Below are positions 11,241 to 22,968 of a stretch of 64,000 nucleotides of DNA, one piece after another. The notes beneath the pieces are model-generated. The model was not told the DNA's origin, did not search any database, and worked only from the letters and a program-made list of their open reading frames with translations. This stretch comes from Hsuehochloa calcarea (taxonomy: Eukaryota > Streptophyta > Magnoliopsida > Poales > Poaceae). The position numbers and the translations under genes were made by a program. The stretch lies in assembly GCA_036346395.1 (NCBI GenBank), contig JAYEVG010000039.1, positions 124,001-188,000 of the forward strand, in the 5' to 3' direction. Each line of letters opens with the position of its first letter. Position 1 is the stretch's first letter.

Positions 11241-12589
11241 CTCCAGCACATTAGTTCTGAACTTCCTCGTTCAGCCAGTCTTGTGAGCTTCGACGCCTCT
11301 CTTTTTCTCTGGACTTCCTCGTTCAGGCATTGGACCTCTCTTTTTCATGTCAAATCCTCATTGATGCTTTCCCATCTGTTAATGAAGCTTCGATTGCAGA
11401 GGATCTTCTGATTCAACCTTCTTCCCCATTTTCGGCCGCCGCAGTCATTTTCTAGCTAGCGGCTGACTCGGTGAGTTTCCTAATGATTCCTTCGGTCTCT
11501 ACCATCCTCAGGATGCTTGGAAGCTAATGTGCACCTTCTTGTAGCATTTCCATCGCCGTAGCCTGTTGTCAGCAGGAGTCTCCTTGTGCTTGTTGCTCAA
11601 AGTTGTCAAGCTGCTCTAGTCATCCTCTAGTGTCTCCAAAGCCTCGGGTGAGCTCCTAGTAGTTCATTGAAGCTTAAGCATGTGTTAGATTAGAGGATTA
11701 GCTATCATAGTTTAGGTTTCAAGTTAGCCGATAATGGCGCCACCCCGGGCAACCATACCGTCGCTGCTCTGGTGACCTTTGGTCCTCGAGCTACTACAGA
11801 CAGCATCATAATAGCATCCTGAAGATGATACACTCACTCACCTACCCCAGTTAGGCTCAAACGCGAAAACCACCTCAAGCTCGAGGAGCTCTACCGCTCT
11901 TCTCCGGTGTAGCACCAACTCCGGTCATGTCTCTACTGCTTGTAGGAGAGCCGATTGGCACTGTAGCTCGATCATTAAGACCAAATCAGGATTGATTAGG
12001 ACAGAGTAATGATTAGAGTAGTTGAGTTAATTAAATCTCTGTTAGATGAGTCAAAACTTTATTAATAGATGAGTCACTAACATGTGGACTCCACATGTCA
12101 GATTAATGAAATCCATATGAAAATAAAGAAATGCACTTTTAATTATGAGGAAATATGTTTCCGCAGTTGGAAAGCGTAAACCTCAATGAGTCCGACTCTT
12201 TTTTATTAGACGTCAATTATTCGAATGATATTTTTGACAACCATTCATCCTCCTACTCAGAACAACCAGAGAAGGGCAAGCAACCCCTTTAATCATGTTA
12301 ATCGTACTATTTTACTTATTATATTTCTTTTTGAAAAATCTATTATGCACGCATGTATGTCGATATGAAATTGTTATGTTATGGATAGTGGTAGATGTAA
12401 ATCCTATTCGATACATGAATATCCTTTATATTCGTCGTGAGATCTGATGGTAACAATCTATACATAATCCTTTATATTTGCTCTAGGTTAATCACTAATA
12501 AATTTTAGTATATTTAGTTAATAGTTAGTGTACTTGCGGTTTATTAATATAATTTAACACTAATTAATTTGTTATGTGTATACGTGTAG
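11241..12589. other. CACTA-2 leader region, no gene recognised
   Basis: This is sequence between the left end and the first transposase ATG. It has mixed composition with short open frames only, for example 11,217-11,411, and none shows a domain. It probably holds promoter, untranslated leader and intron sequence of the transposase gene. Confidence 0.45.
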
Positions 12590-13824
12590 ATGGATCGAAA
12601 CTGGATGTACGTTGAGAACCGTGTGAGTGAAGAGTATATTAATGGCGTGTTTGCTTTTAGAAGAGCCGCCGAGCAGGATATGTTGAAGGAAGGGATAAAA
12701 TTTATGTACTGTCCATGCATTGGTTGCGGTAATATGAAAATGTTTAACAACCCAGCGCAAATCGAAGCTCACTTAATACGAAGGGGTTTCAAAAAAGGAT
12801 AGACATGTTGGACCGATCCACGGTGAAGAGCGATTATCCGGAAGCGAATGTGCGACATCGCCGAGGAAGTCAACGATATGCAAGACGTGGAATGTGCTTT
12901 TGATGAGGACAGGTCGCATGATGACAATCTGGATCGGATGCTACGCGATGCAGAAGGGAACTACGGTGAGAGAGAGTTTTGTAAATTCGAGGGCTTAATG
13001 GAGGACTCGGGAAAACCTTTGTTCCCTGGCTGCAAGCCGGAATACACAAGGTTGTCAACCGTGCTTGAACTGCTGAAATTGAAGGCATGCAATAGTTGGT
13101 CCGACAAGATTTTTACGGCGTTGTTAGGTCTCTTAGCTGACATCCTTCTGGAGGGAAACGTGTTGCCCAGCACGACCTACCAAGCCAAGAAGGTTCTTTG
13201 TCCATTGGGAATGGAAGTGGAAAGAATACATGCATGTTCTAATGATTATATCCTCTACCGTAAAGAGTATGCAGACATGCATGTATGTCCCGTTTGCAAA
13301 ACATCCCGATACAAACGTAAGAATACTGCTAAGGCGAAGCAAGGACCTCCTGCTAAGATGTTGTGGTATCTGCCTGTGATCTCATGTTTGAAGCGTTTAT
13401 TTGTGAACCGAAAGGAGGCAAAATTGATGCATTGGCACTTGGAAAAGTGTAAGAAAGATGGAATACTCAGACACCCTGATGATTCTGCCCAGTGGAGAAA
13501 CTTCGATCGGAGCTTCAAAGAGTTCGGTGCAGAACCAAGGAACATAAGGTTACGGTTGAGTACAGACGGAATGAATCCTTTCGGTAACATGAGCAGCTGA
13601 CATAGCACCTGGCCTGTGAATCTATGTATGTACAACCTTCCTCCTTGGCTGTGTATGAAGCGGAAATACATTTTGATGTCACTACTTATCCAAGGGCTGA
13701 AGCAACCTGGGAACGATATTGATGTGTACCTAGCACCATTGCTGGAAGATCTTGTGACACTTTGGAACGAAGGAGTACAAGTATGTGATGCGTACAAACG
13801 AGAGAACTTCACTTTTGTACGACC
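12590..13824 (+). pseudogene. TNP2 transposase of CACTA-2, N-terminal part
   Basis: The ATG at 12,590 opens MDRNWMYVENRVSEEYINGV, the transposase-associated domain, with a CPCIGCGN zinc-ligand-like motif near residue 43. A stop and a frameshift lie at 12,800-12,850. A 250-codon frame (12,848-13,600) then encodes the region before and into the TNP2 domain (YADMHVCPVCKTSRYKR, SADGM-like LSTDGMNPFGN). A stop at 13,598-13,600 interrupts the usual FGNMSS-STWPV run. 13,616-13,824 continues with NLPPWLCMKRKYILMSLLIQ and PGNDIDVYLAPLLEDL, ending at ENFTFVR, where the large insertion begins. The gene resumes at 27,588. TNP2 enzymes cut and join CACTA ends in the nucleus. Confidence 0.85.
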
Positions 13825-14352
13825 GTAAAGGCGACTAGGGGGTGAATAGGCGCTTTCTCAAATTTCTCGCCTTAATCAAAATCAACACGAACTTTACTCC
13901 ATTAGCTATGTAAGCTAAGAAGATCAATAAGCGCACAGAGCAAGCCTTGTGCTGAATTCGATAACCCCGAAAACCACACGACAAAAATGTGGAGCAAAGA
14001 TCTCACTGGTCTGGTCTGGGCACTAGTGGTCAGACCAGCTGGAGACTGGTGGTCGGACCGACGGTTAACGAGCGGTCGGACCGGCTACTAACTGGCAGTC
14101 GGACCGTTGGATATCGGTTCGACCCGCCTCAACTGGGCGGTCTGAAAAGCGGGCGGTCGGACCGCCGTTGCAAAACCGGATAGACCGATTTAGTCCAGTA
14201 CTGAAAAACAATGCCCAAATCCAACACAAAATTTGGTCCAACTTTTGATTCAACCAATGAAACTTGACCAAATTTCGAGCACACCTCCCTAAGGATATTA
14301 GAGACCTATTTCTAGCGACGATCCTTCAGATCCACTTCGTAGAATCGATCTC

Positions 14353-17300
14353 TGTAACAACCCAAAATTTCAATTTCAGTTGAAAATAAGACTTTAATTA
14401 TTTTTGTGGATTTTCTGGAAATTTTAAAAGCTTTTCCCTAATTATTTTAAAGCTAAAATAATTTATGTGCAAAATCTATTAACAACTAAAAGTTGGAATT
14501 ATTTTTATTTAAGTCCAGAATGCTCTTGAGAATTTTTGTGATTTTTCTCAAAATTTTTGGACTTTATTTGATATTTTCTAAAGCTTATTTGAATTTCTAG
14601 GATTAAATAAATTAGAAAAAGAATTTAAATCCTCGGCAACAGTACTGGGCCGAAGCCCAGCACTTTGCGCGCCTCGGCCCAATTCCTCCCCGCGCCTGTT
14701 TAGTGCGGGCCGTCCGATCAAAATCGGACGTTCGACATCAAACCTTCTCGCGCTCTATCGCCTCGGCCGTTCGATCAAAATCCAACGATCACTGCTTCGC
14801 CCGACCAGTTTTGCGCGTGTGTTACCACCTCAGGCCGTTCGATCAAAATCCAGCGATCGTCACTCCTCCCGACCAGTTCATCCGACCGCCATGTGGGCTC
14901 CACCGACGTCTTCTTCCTCGCCCCTTCTTCTCCCTCTCGTGCCCGAGACAACGCCGCCATTGCCGCGCCTCGGAGCTCCGTCTCCTCCGCGATTCCCTCC
15001 GCCTTAACCCCCGCATTTACGCGCATTAGCATCGCCAGCTCCTCCCGCATTCACCCCCGGCATTACCCCCCTTCTTAACGCCGTGCGCCGCGCCTCTCGC
15101 CTCGCCATTCTGCGCGACGCATTCACCACCTCGGCCTCCCTCGCCCTATAAAGGCACCCCAGTGCGCCTCTTCTCCCGCATCTCGTTCCCCACCTCTGTC
15201 CCCTCGATCGCCTCGATCGCCACATTTCGCAATTCCCGGCGGGCGAGTTCGTTCTTCTCCGATTCCGCGCCACGAGTTTCCCGGCCACCTCATTGCACCT
15301 TCGGCATCGGCATCCTCGGCGATCCTCTGGCGCACCTCGGCCGCTGAAGACCCCGAGCTCCTTCGCGCCAACAACCGAACCACACCGCCGCCTCCTCCGT
15401 CGTAAGCGACCTTCCGCCACTCTCCACCGCGCCCGGGTAGCGCATTCGCCTCGGTGTCTCCCACGAACCTTTTGCGCACCTCGCCGGAGCCGCCGCGCCG
15501 TCGTTCGCCGGTGCCCTCGGCTCCCGTGCTCCTCCCCTCCCCGACGCCGAAGTGGCTCGCCACCTCAGCGCCACACCAGCGCCACCTCAACCCCTGCCGC
15601 GTGCGTGGCAACCGCGTGGACGCCAAAGACAAGACGCGCCCGCCCCGGCCTGACCTCCTCGCGCCTTTGTCTTTGTGAACCTAGTCCACCGTGGACTCAG
15701 AAAGCGCCGTGGACTCAGTCCATGCTGTGCGGGCCCACTTGTCAGCCTCTGTGAACAGTACTGCTGATGCATGCTTGCGCAATAAATAGAATTTCCTTTA
15801 GAAATTTAATTCGGGAAATTCGGAAATTCTGATTTTTAGGATTTAATTTAGGTTTTAAACTTCCAGGAGCTCGTACTTCTTCATACAAACTCTGATTTAG
15901 ATGATTTAAATTTCTAAATTTGTATAAAATCAAGATCTAGCTAACTAAACCAAAATTATTTAATTTGGAGTTAATTTGTATTTTCATTTGAATTTATTTG
16001 TGTTCTTTTGAATTCTGTTTGAATTTGGATTATTCTCGCGTATAGATTTTGACGACTCCGGAGAGCTTGACCCTATTGAAGAAGTAGAATACCAAGATTT
16101 TGAACAAGGCAAGTTACACCATTGACCATTTTGCCCCCAATATTTAAAATTATTTAATTTCTGTTTTAAATTATTATTGCATGCATAATTGTATTTAATT
16201 ATTTTAAATTCCTGTTTTAAATACTTAATTATTCCAATTCCTTTGTATAGCCACATTTGAATGTTGTATTACCAATTCCTTGTCACCTTAGTCAAATGAA
16301 TTTAAAAATAAATATATGCTTAGCAAATGCTTAGACCAGGAAATATTTGATTTTGGGAGAATTTAGCCAAAACTTTAAAATGTGATAAAAAGCCTATGAC
16401 ATTGTTATGTCATGGTGGACTTTTGCAAATGTCTTTGAAAATTATAAAAATAAAAGAAAATGGTTTGTACTTGGGCAAAAATGGACCGTTGGTGGGTGCA
16501 GGTTTATGCACGGGCTCGTCTGGTTAGGACTGAGACCCAGGGTTTTTATTGAAAGTTGCCCAAGTAGGTTAAGGACCGATCTTTGAGCCGCATCTTGCAA
16601 AGCTCCGCCGTATTACCACATGTTATATATGGGCAGAACTAGGCTTAATAATTTGTCTTACCTCATTATTGTTTATGCCATTTTTGTTGTGTGGGTGTCG
16701 GTTAGACTTTATTCCCACTTGGCGCAAGAGGGGGCTTCCGGCAGGTGGTTAGCCTAATGGAAGTGAAACCTTAGCGGGCATACTGGTAGTGAGGTAGTGC
16801 ATTGGAGACGCCTTGTGATAATTGCCTAGTCACACGCCTAAGGAAGCGTGTATTGGCCGACATAACGGGCAAATTATCTCGTGTGGGTAAAGTTGTACCC
16901 CTCTGCAGAGTGTAAATCTATTCGAATAGCCGTGTCCACGGTTATGGACATGCTGAGTAAAGCCACTCTAAGTTAGATTTTGTTTTTGATTTTAAAATGA
17001 CTTTGGACATGATTTGAGGATGGTTAATCCTTGTGGTAAAATTGGGCAGGTAGCCTTGTGATAGGAGGGTATCCTTCACCATATTTCATATGGAGGTTAT
17101 CCACTATAAAATGATAAATTTTAGTTCTGATTTTAGCTATGGAATAAAAATATGCCTTGAAACTTAGTATAACTATTTAAACCCAAAAATGCTGATTTAC
17201 GCAAATAAACCCTACAACCTTCCTTTGAATAACTCATGCATGCATTCTAAATTCTGTATTGGGTGTAATTTGCGAGCACGGTAGTTGTGCTCATGCTTGC

Positions 17301-17583
17301 TGAATATTATTATTCAGGAGACGACTTCTATCCGGAAGGTGAGGAGCAGGACGATTAGGCAGCGACCTCCAGACGATTGCCTGTGGCGTATCGTGTGGCT
17401 TACCATTATCTTTGCTTCCGCAATGTTTTATTTGGCCTCGGCCCAAATTGTAATAAACTCTATGCTTATTAATAAACACGCTGGATATGATTGTGATAAC
17501 ATTTTTGTGACTGTGTACACTGGAAATCCTGGACTAGTGTATGAACACAGAGAATTCAGGATCCTTCGTTCCCGGGTTCGACA
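14353..17583 (+). repeat. 5' LTR of Ty3-A (3,231 bp)
   Basis: It begins TGTAACAACCC and ends GGGTTCGACA. The AT-rich U3 start is followed by a GC-rich, C-rich block (about 14,640-15,780) with TATAAA at 15,147-15,152, then AT-rich R/U5 sequence. It includes a conserved palindrome block at 16,881-16,955. Long open frames in the GC-rich block (for example 15,293-15,754) recur in the 3' LTR with different frames and are not genes. Confidence 0.93.
15147..15152 (+). promoter_or_regulatory. TATA box of the Ty3-A 5' LTR
   Basis: CCTATAAAGGCACCCC lies in the GC-rich part of the LTR and is repeated at the same place in the 3' LTR (23,747-23,752). It is the natural candidate for the retrotransposon core promoter, with transcription starting some 30 bp downstream. 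Confidence 0.6.
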
Positions 17584-17587
17584 AAAG

Positions 17588-17600
17588 TGGTATCAGAGCC
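17588..17600 (+). other. Primer-binding site of Ty3-A
   Basis: TGGTATCAGAGCC lies four bases after the 5' LTR. It is complementary to the 3' end of plant initiator tRNA-Met, the standard primer for minus-strand cDNA synthesis in this group. Confidence 0.9.
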
Positions 17601-17749
17601 ATATCGACTGTAGGTCGTGACCTAGAAGGAAAACAAACCCTTAAGGATTTATTTTTGAAAATTAAAAATAACTTGGTCTTCTGGAGTCATTCCTCAACTT
17701 TTCTCTTGAAAAATTATTTACTAACTCATCTCCTTCTCAAAAATTGTAG

Positions 17750-18322
17750 ATGGTGAAGTTAGAATGCCATTTCTCATGGTGTTTTCTTTGGTCATTGGGC
17801 ATGATTCTCTGGAAGATCATGCAGCACTTGGACTTTGAAGAAAGACCGACGTATCAAGGATACAAGTATAAGGTGGGAAATCAGGATCGGTGGAGGGTAG
17901 AAGTGATCCTCTACTCCAACCTATCGCCAAACACAGACTTCCGTATCTTCGATGCCCCAATGCGGCGAGAAACCTTCGCCGAAGGCATCGAGATGCACCG
18001 AGGAAGCAACCGCCGTCGCTACATCTCGATCACCGCCTCAACGGCCTTTGGGTTCCACTATTACCCGATGCACATTCCAACCCGGCATGACAGTACCTTC
18101 TGCTCAACTAGAGATGAAGACTGTCCCGATCTCACTCATCAGGTGGATCTGGCCAGAGCCATGGATTATGCCTACGGGAATACCCTAGATGAGCTGTCTC
18201 TCATATAAGAGAAATTACAAGATGCAGAAGAAAAGCTGAAGACTGCGGAAAAAGAACTGGCCTACTACAAGGAAGGCGAGGCTAGTTCTAGTGAACCAGA
18301 TTATACCCCAGTAACCCCATAG
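17750..18322 (+). pseudogene. Ty3-A ORF0: extra ORF upstream of gag, coiled-coil C-terminus
   Basis: The frame opens at ATG 17,750 and reads about 190 codons to TAG at 18,320-18,322, with a single in-frame TAA at 18,206-18,208. The middle contains SNLSPNTDFRIFDAPMRRET and AFGFHYYPMHIPTRHD. The part after the TAA is strongly helical and heptad-like (EKLQDAEEKLKTAEKELAYY), followed by a short Ser/Pro acidic tail. It is separate from gag, which starts about 200 bp later. Ty3-B has an ORF of the same size, place and C-terminal pattern at 40,175-40,743. From memory, rice RIRE3/RIRE8-type elements were described with an ORF before gag; function is unknown. It has no protease, polymerase or zinc-finger motif. 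Confidence 0.6.
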
Positions 18323-18521
18323 ATATGTCCTTAAATTGTCCTTTAGTTGCGAATTATGAGCTACAATACCTTTGTGGTAGCCGTAATGAATTAATAAAAT
18401 AAAATAAATTAAATTATTTTGCCGAAGTATTCTCGCCTTGCGTTTGTTGATTTTGGGCTATTTTAGACCCATATCCCTTAGAAAATCCTGTCTCTCGTCT
18501 AATCTGTAAAGAGTCCAGCAG

Positions 18522-19560
18522 ATGGTGACCACCCGCACTAGAAGTGGCAGTGCCAGAGGGCAAGGAAATGAGAATGCTGATTATCAAGAAAACCCAGTTC
18601 ATCAGCCACCACCTCCTCCAACTGAAGCCCCCGACTGGCGCCAAATGATGGACAATCAGACTCATCTGATTGAATTGCTAGCCTAGTCTCTCCACAGCAA
18701 CCATAATACTCAAGCGTCAGCAGCCCATCATGCTCCTCCACCTCCCGCAAGAGTAACTTTGTCAGAGTTCATGAGGATGCGTCCGCCGACGTTTTCTAGT
18801 AGCACGGAACCCATGGGCGCAGATGATTGGCTCAGGGCTATTGGTAAGAAGCTGGATATTGCTCAATGCACAGATCGTGAGAGAGTTTTGTTTGCCTCTC
18901 ATCAGTTGATTGGTCCCGCATCAGAATGGTGGGATAACTTCAGCATGTCCCATGCTAATGCCCAAGAAATCACTTGGGATGGGTTCATGCAAGCTTTCCG
19001 CCGATCTCACATTCCATCTGGCATGATTACAATGAAGAAGAAGGAGTTTCGCTCTCTTCACCAAGGAAACCGTTCAGTCGGCGAGTATCTGCATAAGTTC
19101 AACCAACTTGCTCGCTATGCCCCCGAGGATGTAGCCAGAGATGAAGAGCAGCGGGAGCGATTTTTGGAAGGGTTGAGCGAGCGACTCTCTGTTCGTTTGA
19201 TTTCTCGAGATTTCATCGACTTTCGTGATTAGTAAATAAGGCCATACGCCAGGAAGGCAAACATCAAGATATGGAGAATCGTAAGCGGAGGATGGCCGCT
19301 CAGAAGTTTAACTCAGGAGGACTGCCCAAGCCTCGTTTCACTCAGTCTCATCCACCTCAGCGTGGAAGATTCCAGCCTACTACACCGAGAGTTCTAGCTC
19401 CAGGTCCGCGCCCAAATACTTCCGGATTCCGTAGTAGTTCACCTGGAGGACAATTCGGTGCAGGCGGCTATTTCCACGGCGAGAATCACTTGCTTTCATC
19501 GCAACGAGTTGGGTCACTATGCCAATAAGTGTCCCAAGAAGCGTGACGCCACCTGTCAAG
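18522..19560 (+). pseudogene. Ty3-A gag (capsid and nucleocapsid)
   Basis: The start at ATG 18,522 (MVTTRTRSGSARGQ) is in frame with the retrotransposon gag domain at 18,759-19,232 (SEFMRMRPPTFSSSTEPMGA, ASEWWDNF, FRRSHIPSGM, GNRSVGEYLHKFNQLARYAP). A TAG at 18,684 and a TAG at 19,230 interrupt the frame. The nucleocapsid CCHC knuckle is at 19,491-19,535 and reads CFHRNELGHYANKC, so the second Cys is Arg; either a mutation or a C/T error. Gag packages the element RNA in cytoplasmic virus-like particles. It runs on to the protease in a shifted frame. Confidence 0.8.
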
Positions 19561-20157
19561 CCAACTCCGGAGCTTGGTCTCGGCGGTCCCTCAAGACCAG
19601 CTGGTCAGTTCATGAAGGGACGTGTGAATCACGTCACCGCAGAGGAAGCCTATGCAGCACCAGACGTTGTCCTCGGTACGTTCCTTGTCAACTCAGTACC
19701 AGCATCAGTTCTATTTGATTCCAGAGCTTCACATTCTTTTGTGTCAAATAAGTTTGTGGAAAAGTATGGGTTATCTATCTCCCCCTTAGTTAACCCCATG
19801 TTAATTCATTCCCCGGGCTCAGAAATGAGAGCTAGTTTCTCTTGCCCAAATCTTACCTTTGAAATCTCTGGAGTAACTTTCTCAGCAAACTTAATAGTCT
19901 TGCGTTCGCAAGGATTGGACGTAATTCTTGGAATGGACTGGCTTGCCAAAAATCAAGGCAGGATAGATTGTGCTAGTAGGTCTATCAACCTCACCAATGA
20001 ACAAGGGATTTCAGTAGAGTTCCGACCTAAGACTTCTACGGGAAGAAGTTCTATCTTGACCAGCCTAAAGGAAGTAAAACTAGAAGATATACCCGTGGTA
20101 CAAGAATATCGGATGTTTTTCGGAGGAATTACAGTATGCCACGGACCAGGGACATAA
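19519..20157 (+). pseudogene. Ty3-A protease region
   Basis: This frame contains VLGTFLVNSVPASVLFDSRA followed by SHSFVSNKF. It is a retropepsin of the Asp_protease_2 type in which the catalytic D-S-G is D-S-R (GAT TCC AGA at 19,717-19,725). The flap and C-terminal part (LIVLRSQGLDVILGMDWLAK, 19,890-19,950) is intact. The protease would cut the Gag-Pol precursor. The Gly-to-Arg change at the active site should inactivate it if real. The frame closes at 20,157, ahead of the RT. Confidence 0.8.
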
Positions 20158-20211
20158 TGTTTTTAATTGACTTAGTCGTGGTGCGCTCCAATTTCAAGCG
20201 ACCCTACGAGA

Positions 20212-21340
20212 ATGCCGACCAATGATCTAGCAGAGTTGAAGAAGCAGATCGAAGAACTACAGAGTAAAGGTTACATTCAACCGAGTTCATCACCTTGGGG
20301 AGCTCCAGTACTATTTGTCAAAAAGAAAGACAATAGTATGAGAATGTGTGTGGACTATAGATCACTCAACAAGGTAACAATCAAAAACAAGTACCGTTAC
20401 CTAGGATAGATGATCCATTTGATCAACTTAAAGGAGCGATGTTTTCTCCAAGATTGATTTGAGGTCGAGGCTACCATCGATTAAAAATCGGACGAGAGGA
20501 TATTAGAAGACGACCTTCACCACGGATATGGGTATGCGAGTTCACAGTGATGTCATTTGGACTAACAAATGCCCCTGCTTATTTCATGAATATGATGAAC
20601 AAAGTGTTCATGGAATTCTTGGATAAATTTGTGGTGGTATTCATAGATGATATTCTCATCTACTCAAGAGATGTGGAAGAACATGAAAAACATCTCAGAA
20701 TTATTTTGGACAAACTTCGAGAACATCAACTTTATGCCAAATTCAGCAAAAGTGAATTTTGGCTCAGTCAAGTGGCTTTTCTGGGACAAATTGTGTCAGC
20801 AGGAGGAGTTGCAGTAGACCCCTCAAAAGTTGAAGCTGTAATGGATTGGAAGCAACCCAAGTCTGTCACAGAAGTGAGAAGTTTTCTCGGATTAGCTGGG
20901 TATTACCGCAGATTCATTGAAAGTTTCTCCAAGGTCGCCAAACCCATGACTCAACTTCTGAAGAAGGAAAAGAAATTTGAATGGACAAGTGCATGTGAAC
21001 ATAGTTTTCAAGAGCTGAAGAAGAGACTAGTCTCTGCACCAGTGCTAGTCTTACGGATATCGTAAGGATTTTGAAGTTTTACGACGCGCATCGCTTGAGG
21101 GCTAGGATGTCTTGATGCAGAAGGAAAGGTCGTGGCTTATGCATCTCGTCAGTTAAGACCACATGAAAGAAATTATCCCACTCATGATCTAGAGTTAGCG
21201 GCAATCGTGCATGCTTTGAAAATCTGGCGGCATTATCTCATTGGTAACCGCTGTGAGATTTTCACAGATCATAAAGTCGAAATATATCTTCACCCGATCG
21301 AACTCAATCTCGGGCAAAGAAGATGGTTAGAGCGATAAAG
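20212..21340 (+). pseudogene. Ty3-A reverse transcriptase and RNase H
   Basis: The RT begins MPTNDLAELKKQIEELQSKG, with the fingers motif WGAPVLFVKKKDNSMRMCVD at about 20,299-20,358. Between about 20,400 and 20,545 the frame is scrambled by several small indels. It resumes with MSFGLTNAPAYFMNMMNKVF and the catalytic FIDDIL (20,641-20,658), then YYRRFIESFS and the connection region to 21,065. After another break RNase H follows (MAYASRQLRPHERNYPTHDL, FTDHK at about 21,261-21,275). Together they convert element RNA to DNA. Compare the intact RT core of Ty3-B at 42,975-43,493. Confidence 0.85.
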
Positions 21341-21849
21341 GATTATGACCTTGGAATTCATTATCACCGGGTAAAGCCAGCGTGGTAGCGGATGCTCACG
21401 AGTAGGAAGGCATCTTGCAACACGGTGTTAGTTCAAGAAAATCAACGAATTGTATGAAGAATCAAGCACTGAACACGAAATTGTCGATCAAGGTGTATCA
21501 ACACGGTGGAAGTCCAACCAACCATACAAGGTCGGATCGAGAGAAACAACTAGAAGGCGAAGACATCAAAGAAATTATGAAGAACATGAGAAGAGGCAAA
21601 TCCCCAGGATTTTCTGAGGACGAGCAAGGCACAGTATGGTTTGGCAACCGCATCGTGTACCTAATCATCATGAAACAAGATAGCGATTACGAAAGAAGCT
21701 CATGAATCACCTTACTCTATCCATCCCGGAGTACCAAGATGTACCGGATCGAAGGAAAAGTATTAGTGGGTCGGTATGAAGCGAGAGATCGCGAGTTTGT
21801 TGCGTTGTGATGTATGTCGTGTTAAGGCGAACATCGAGAGACTGCCGGG

Positions 21850-22380
21850 TTGTTACAACCATTACCAATTCCCGAGTGGAAATGGGAGGAGATTGGTATG
21901 GATTTTATCACCGGACTTCCTAGGACCCAAACAGGATGTGATTCTATTTGGGTGATAATTGACCGATTAACCAAAGTGGCTCATTTTATTCCAGTCAAGA
22001 CCACTTACAGAAGCAATAAGTTAGCAGAATTGTACATGGCCAGGATCGTCTGTCTACATGGTATACCCAAGAAAATTGTGTCTGACAGAGGTTCACGATT
22101 CACATCAAGATTTTGGCGAGTCTACATGAAGCTTTGGGAACCAGACTCAACTTCAAGCCTGACATATCATCCCCAAACAGATGGCCAGACCGAACGTGTA
22201 AATCAAGTCCTAGAAGATATGCTTCGAGCTTGTGCTATAGACTACGGAAGAAGCTGGGATAAGAATTTACCCTATGCAGAATTCTCCTACAACAACAGCT
22301 TTCAAGCTAGCCTACAGATGTCGCCATTCGAAGCATTGTATGGCAGAAAGTGTAGAACCCTCTCCTTTGGGATCAAGTAG
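21850..22380 (+). pseudogene. Ty3-A integrase core
   Basis: A 176-codon frame covers most of the rve integrase core, with the catalytic acidic residues in GMDFITGLP, VSDRGSRFTSRFW and TERVNQVLED (the DDE triad). The upstream zinc-binding part (about 21,415-21,840) is frame-broken. The end, MSPFEALYGRKCR, leads to the C-terminal domain. It integrates the cDNA into chromosomes. Confidence 0.85.
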
Positions 22381-22597
22381 GAGAACACCAATTCTTCGGA
22401 CCAGAATTGATAAAAAAAAGCTGAAAGTAAGGTAAAAGCAATAAGAGAACGTCTGAAAGTGGCTCAATCCCGACAAAAGAGTTATGCCGACAATCGTTGG
22501 AGAGAACTATCCTTCGAGATGGGAGATTTTGTCTATCTCGGGTAACTCCACTCAGGAGTGAAGAGATTCAGACTAAAGGAAAACTCGCACTTTTGAT

Positions 22598-22930
22598 TTG
22601 TCGGACCTTATAAGATTTTGGCAAAGAGAGGAGAAGTTGCTTATCAGTTGGAACTACCAGCATCTCTGTCAGCTGTTCACAATGTCTTCCATGTATCGAT
22701 TAAAGAAATGCCTCAGAGTACCAGCGGAAGAAACAAAGACGAGAGCATTGATCTTCGTGAAGATCTCACCTATGTGGAAGCGACCAATCAAGATTCTCGA
22801 TGTGGCGAGCAGCGTCACGAAGCAAAGTCATTCGTTCTTGTAAAGTTCGATTGGAGCAATCATTGAAGAAGAAGCTACAGGGGCGAGAAGAAATTTTAAG
22901 AGCCGAGTACCCCACCTCTTTGCTAACCTG
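22598..22930 (+). pseudogene. Ty3-A integrase C-terminus with chromodomain-like tail
   Basis: RGEVAYQLELPASLSAVHNV and FHVS form the GPF/Y-like module. They are followed by the LREDLTYVEA, DSRCGEQRHEAKSFVLVKFD and WSNH segments, the counterpart of the clear chromodomain in Ty3-B (45,430-45,580). Chromodomains of this clade direct integration to particular chromatin. The tail past WSNH is out of frame here. Confidence 0.7.
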
Positions 22931-22968
22931 CATGAATCTCGGGTTGAGATTCCCTTTAAGGGTAGGTT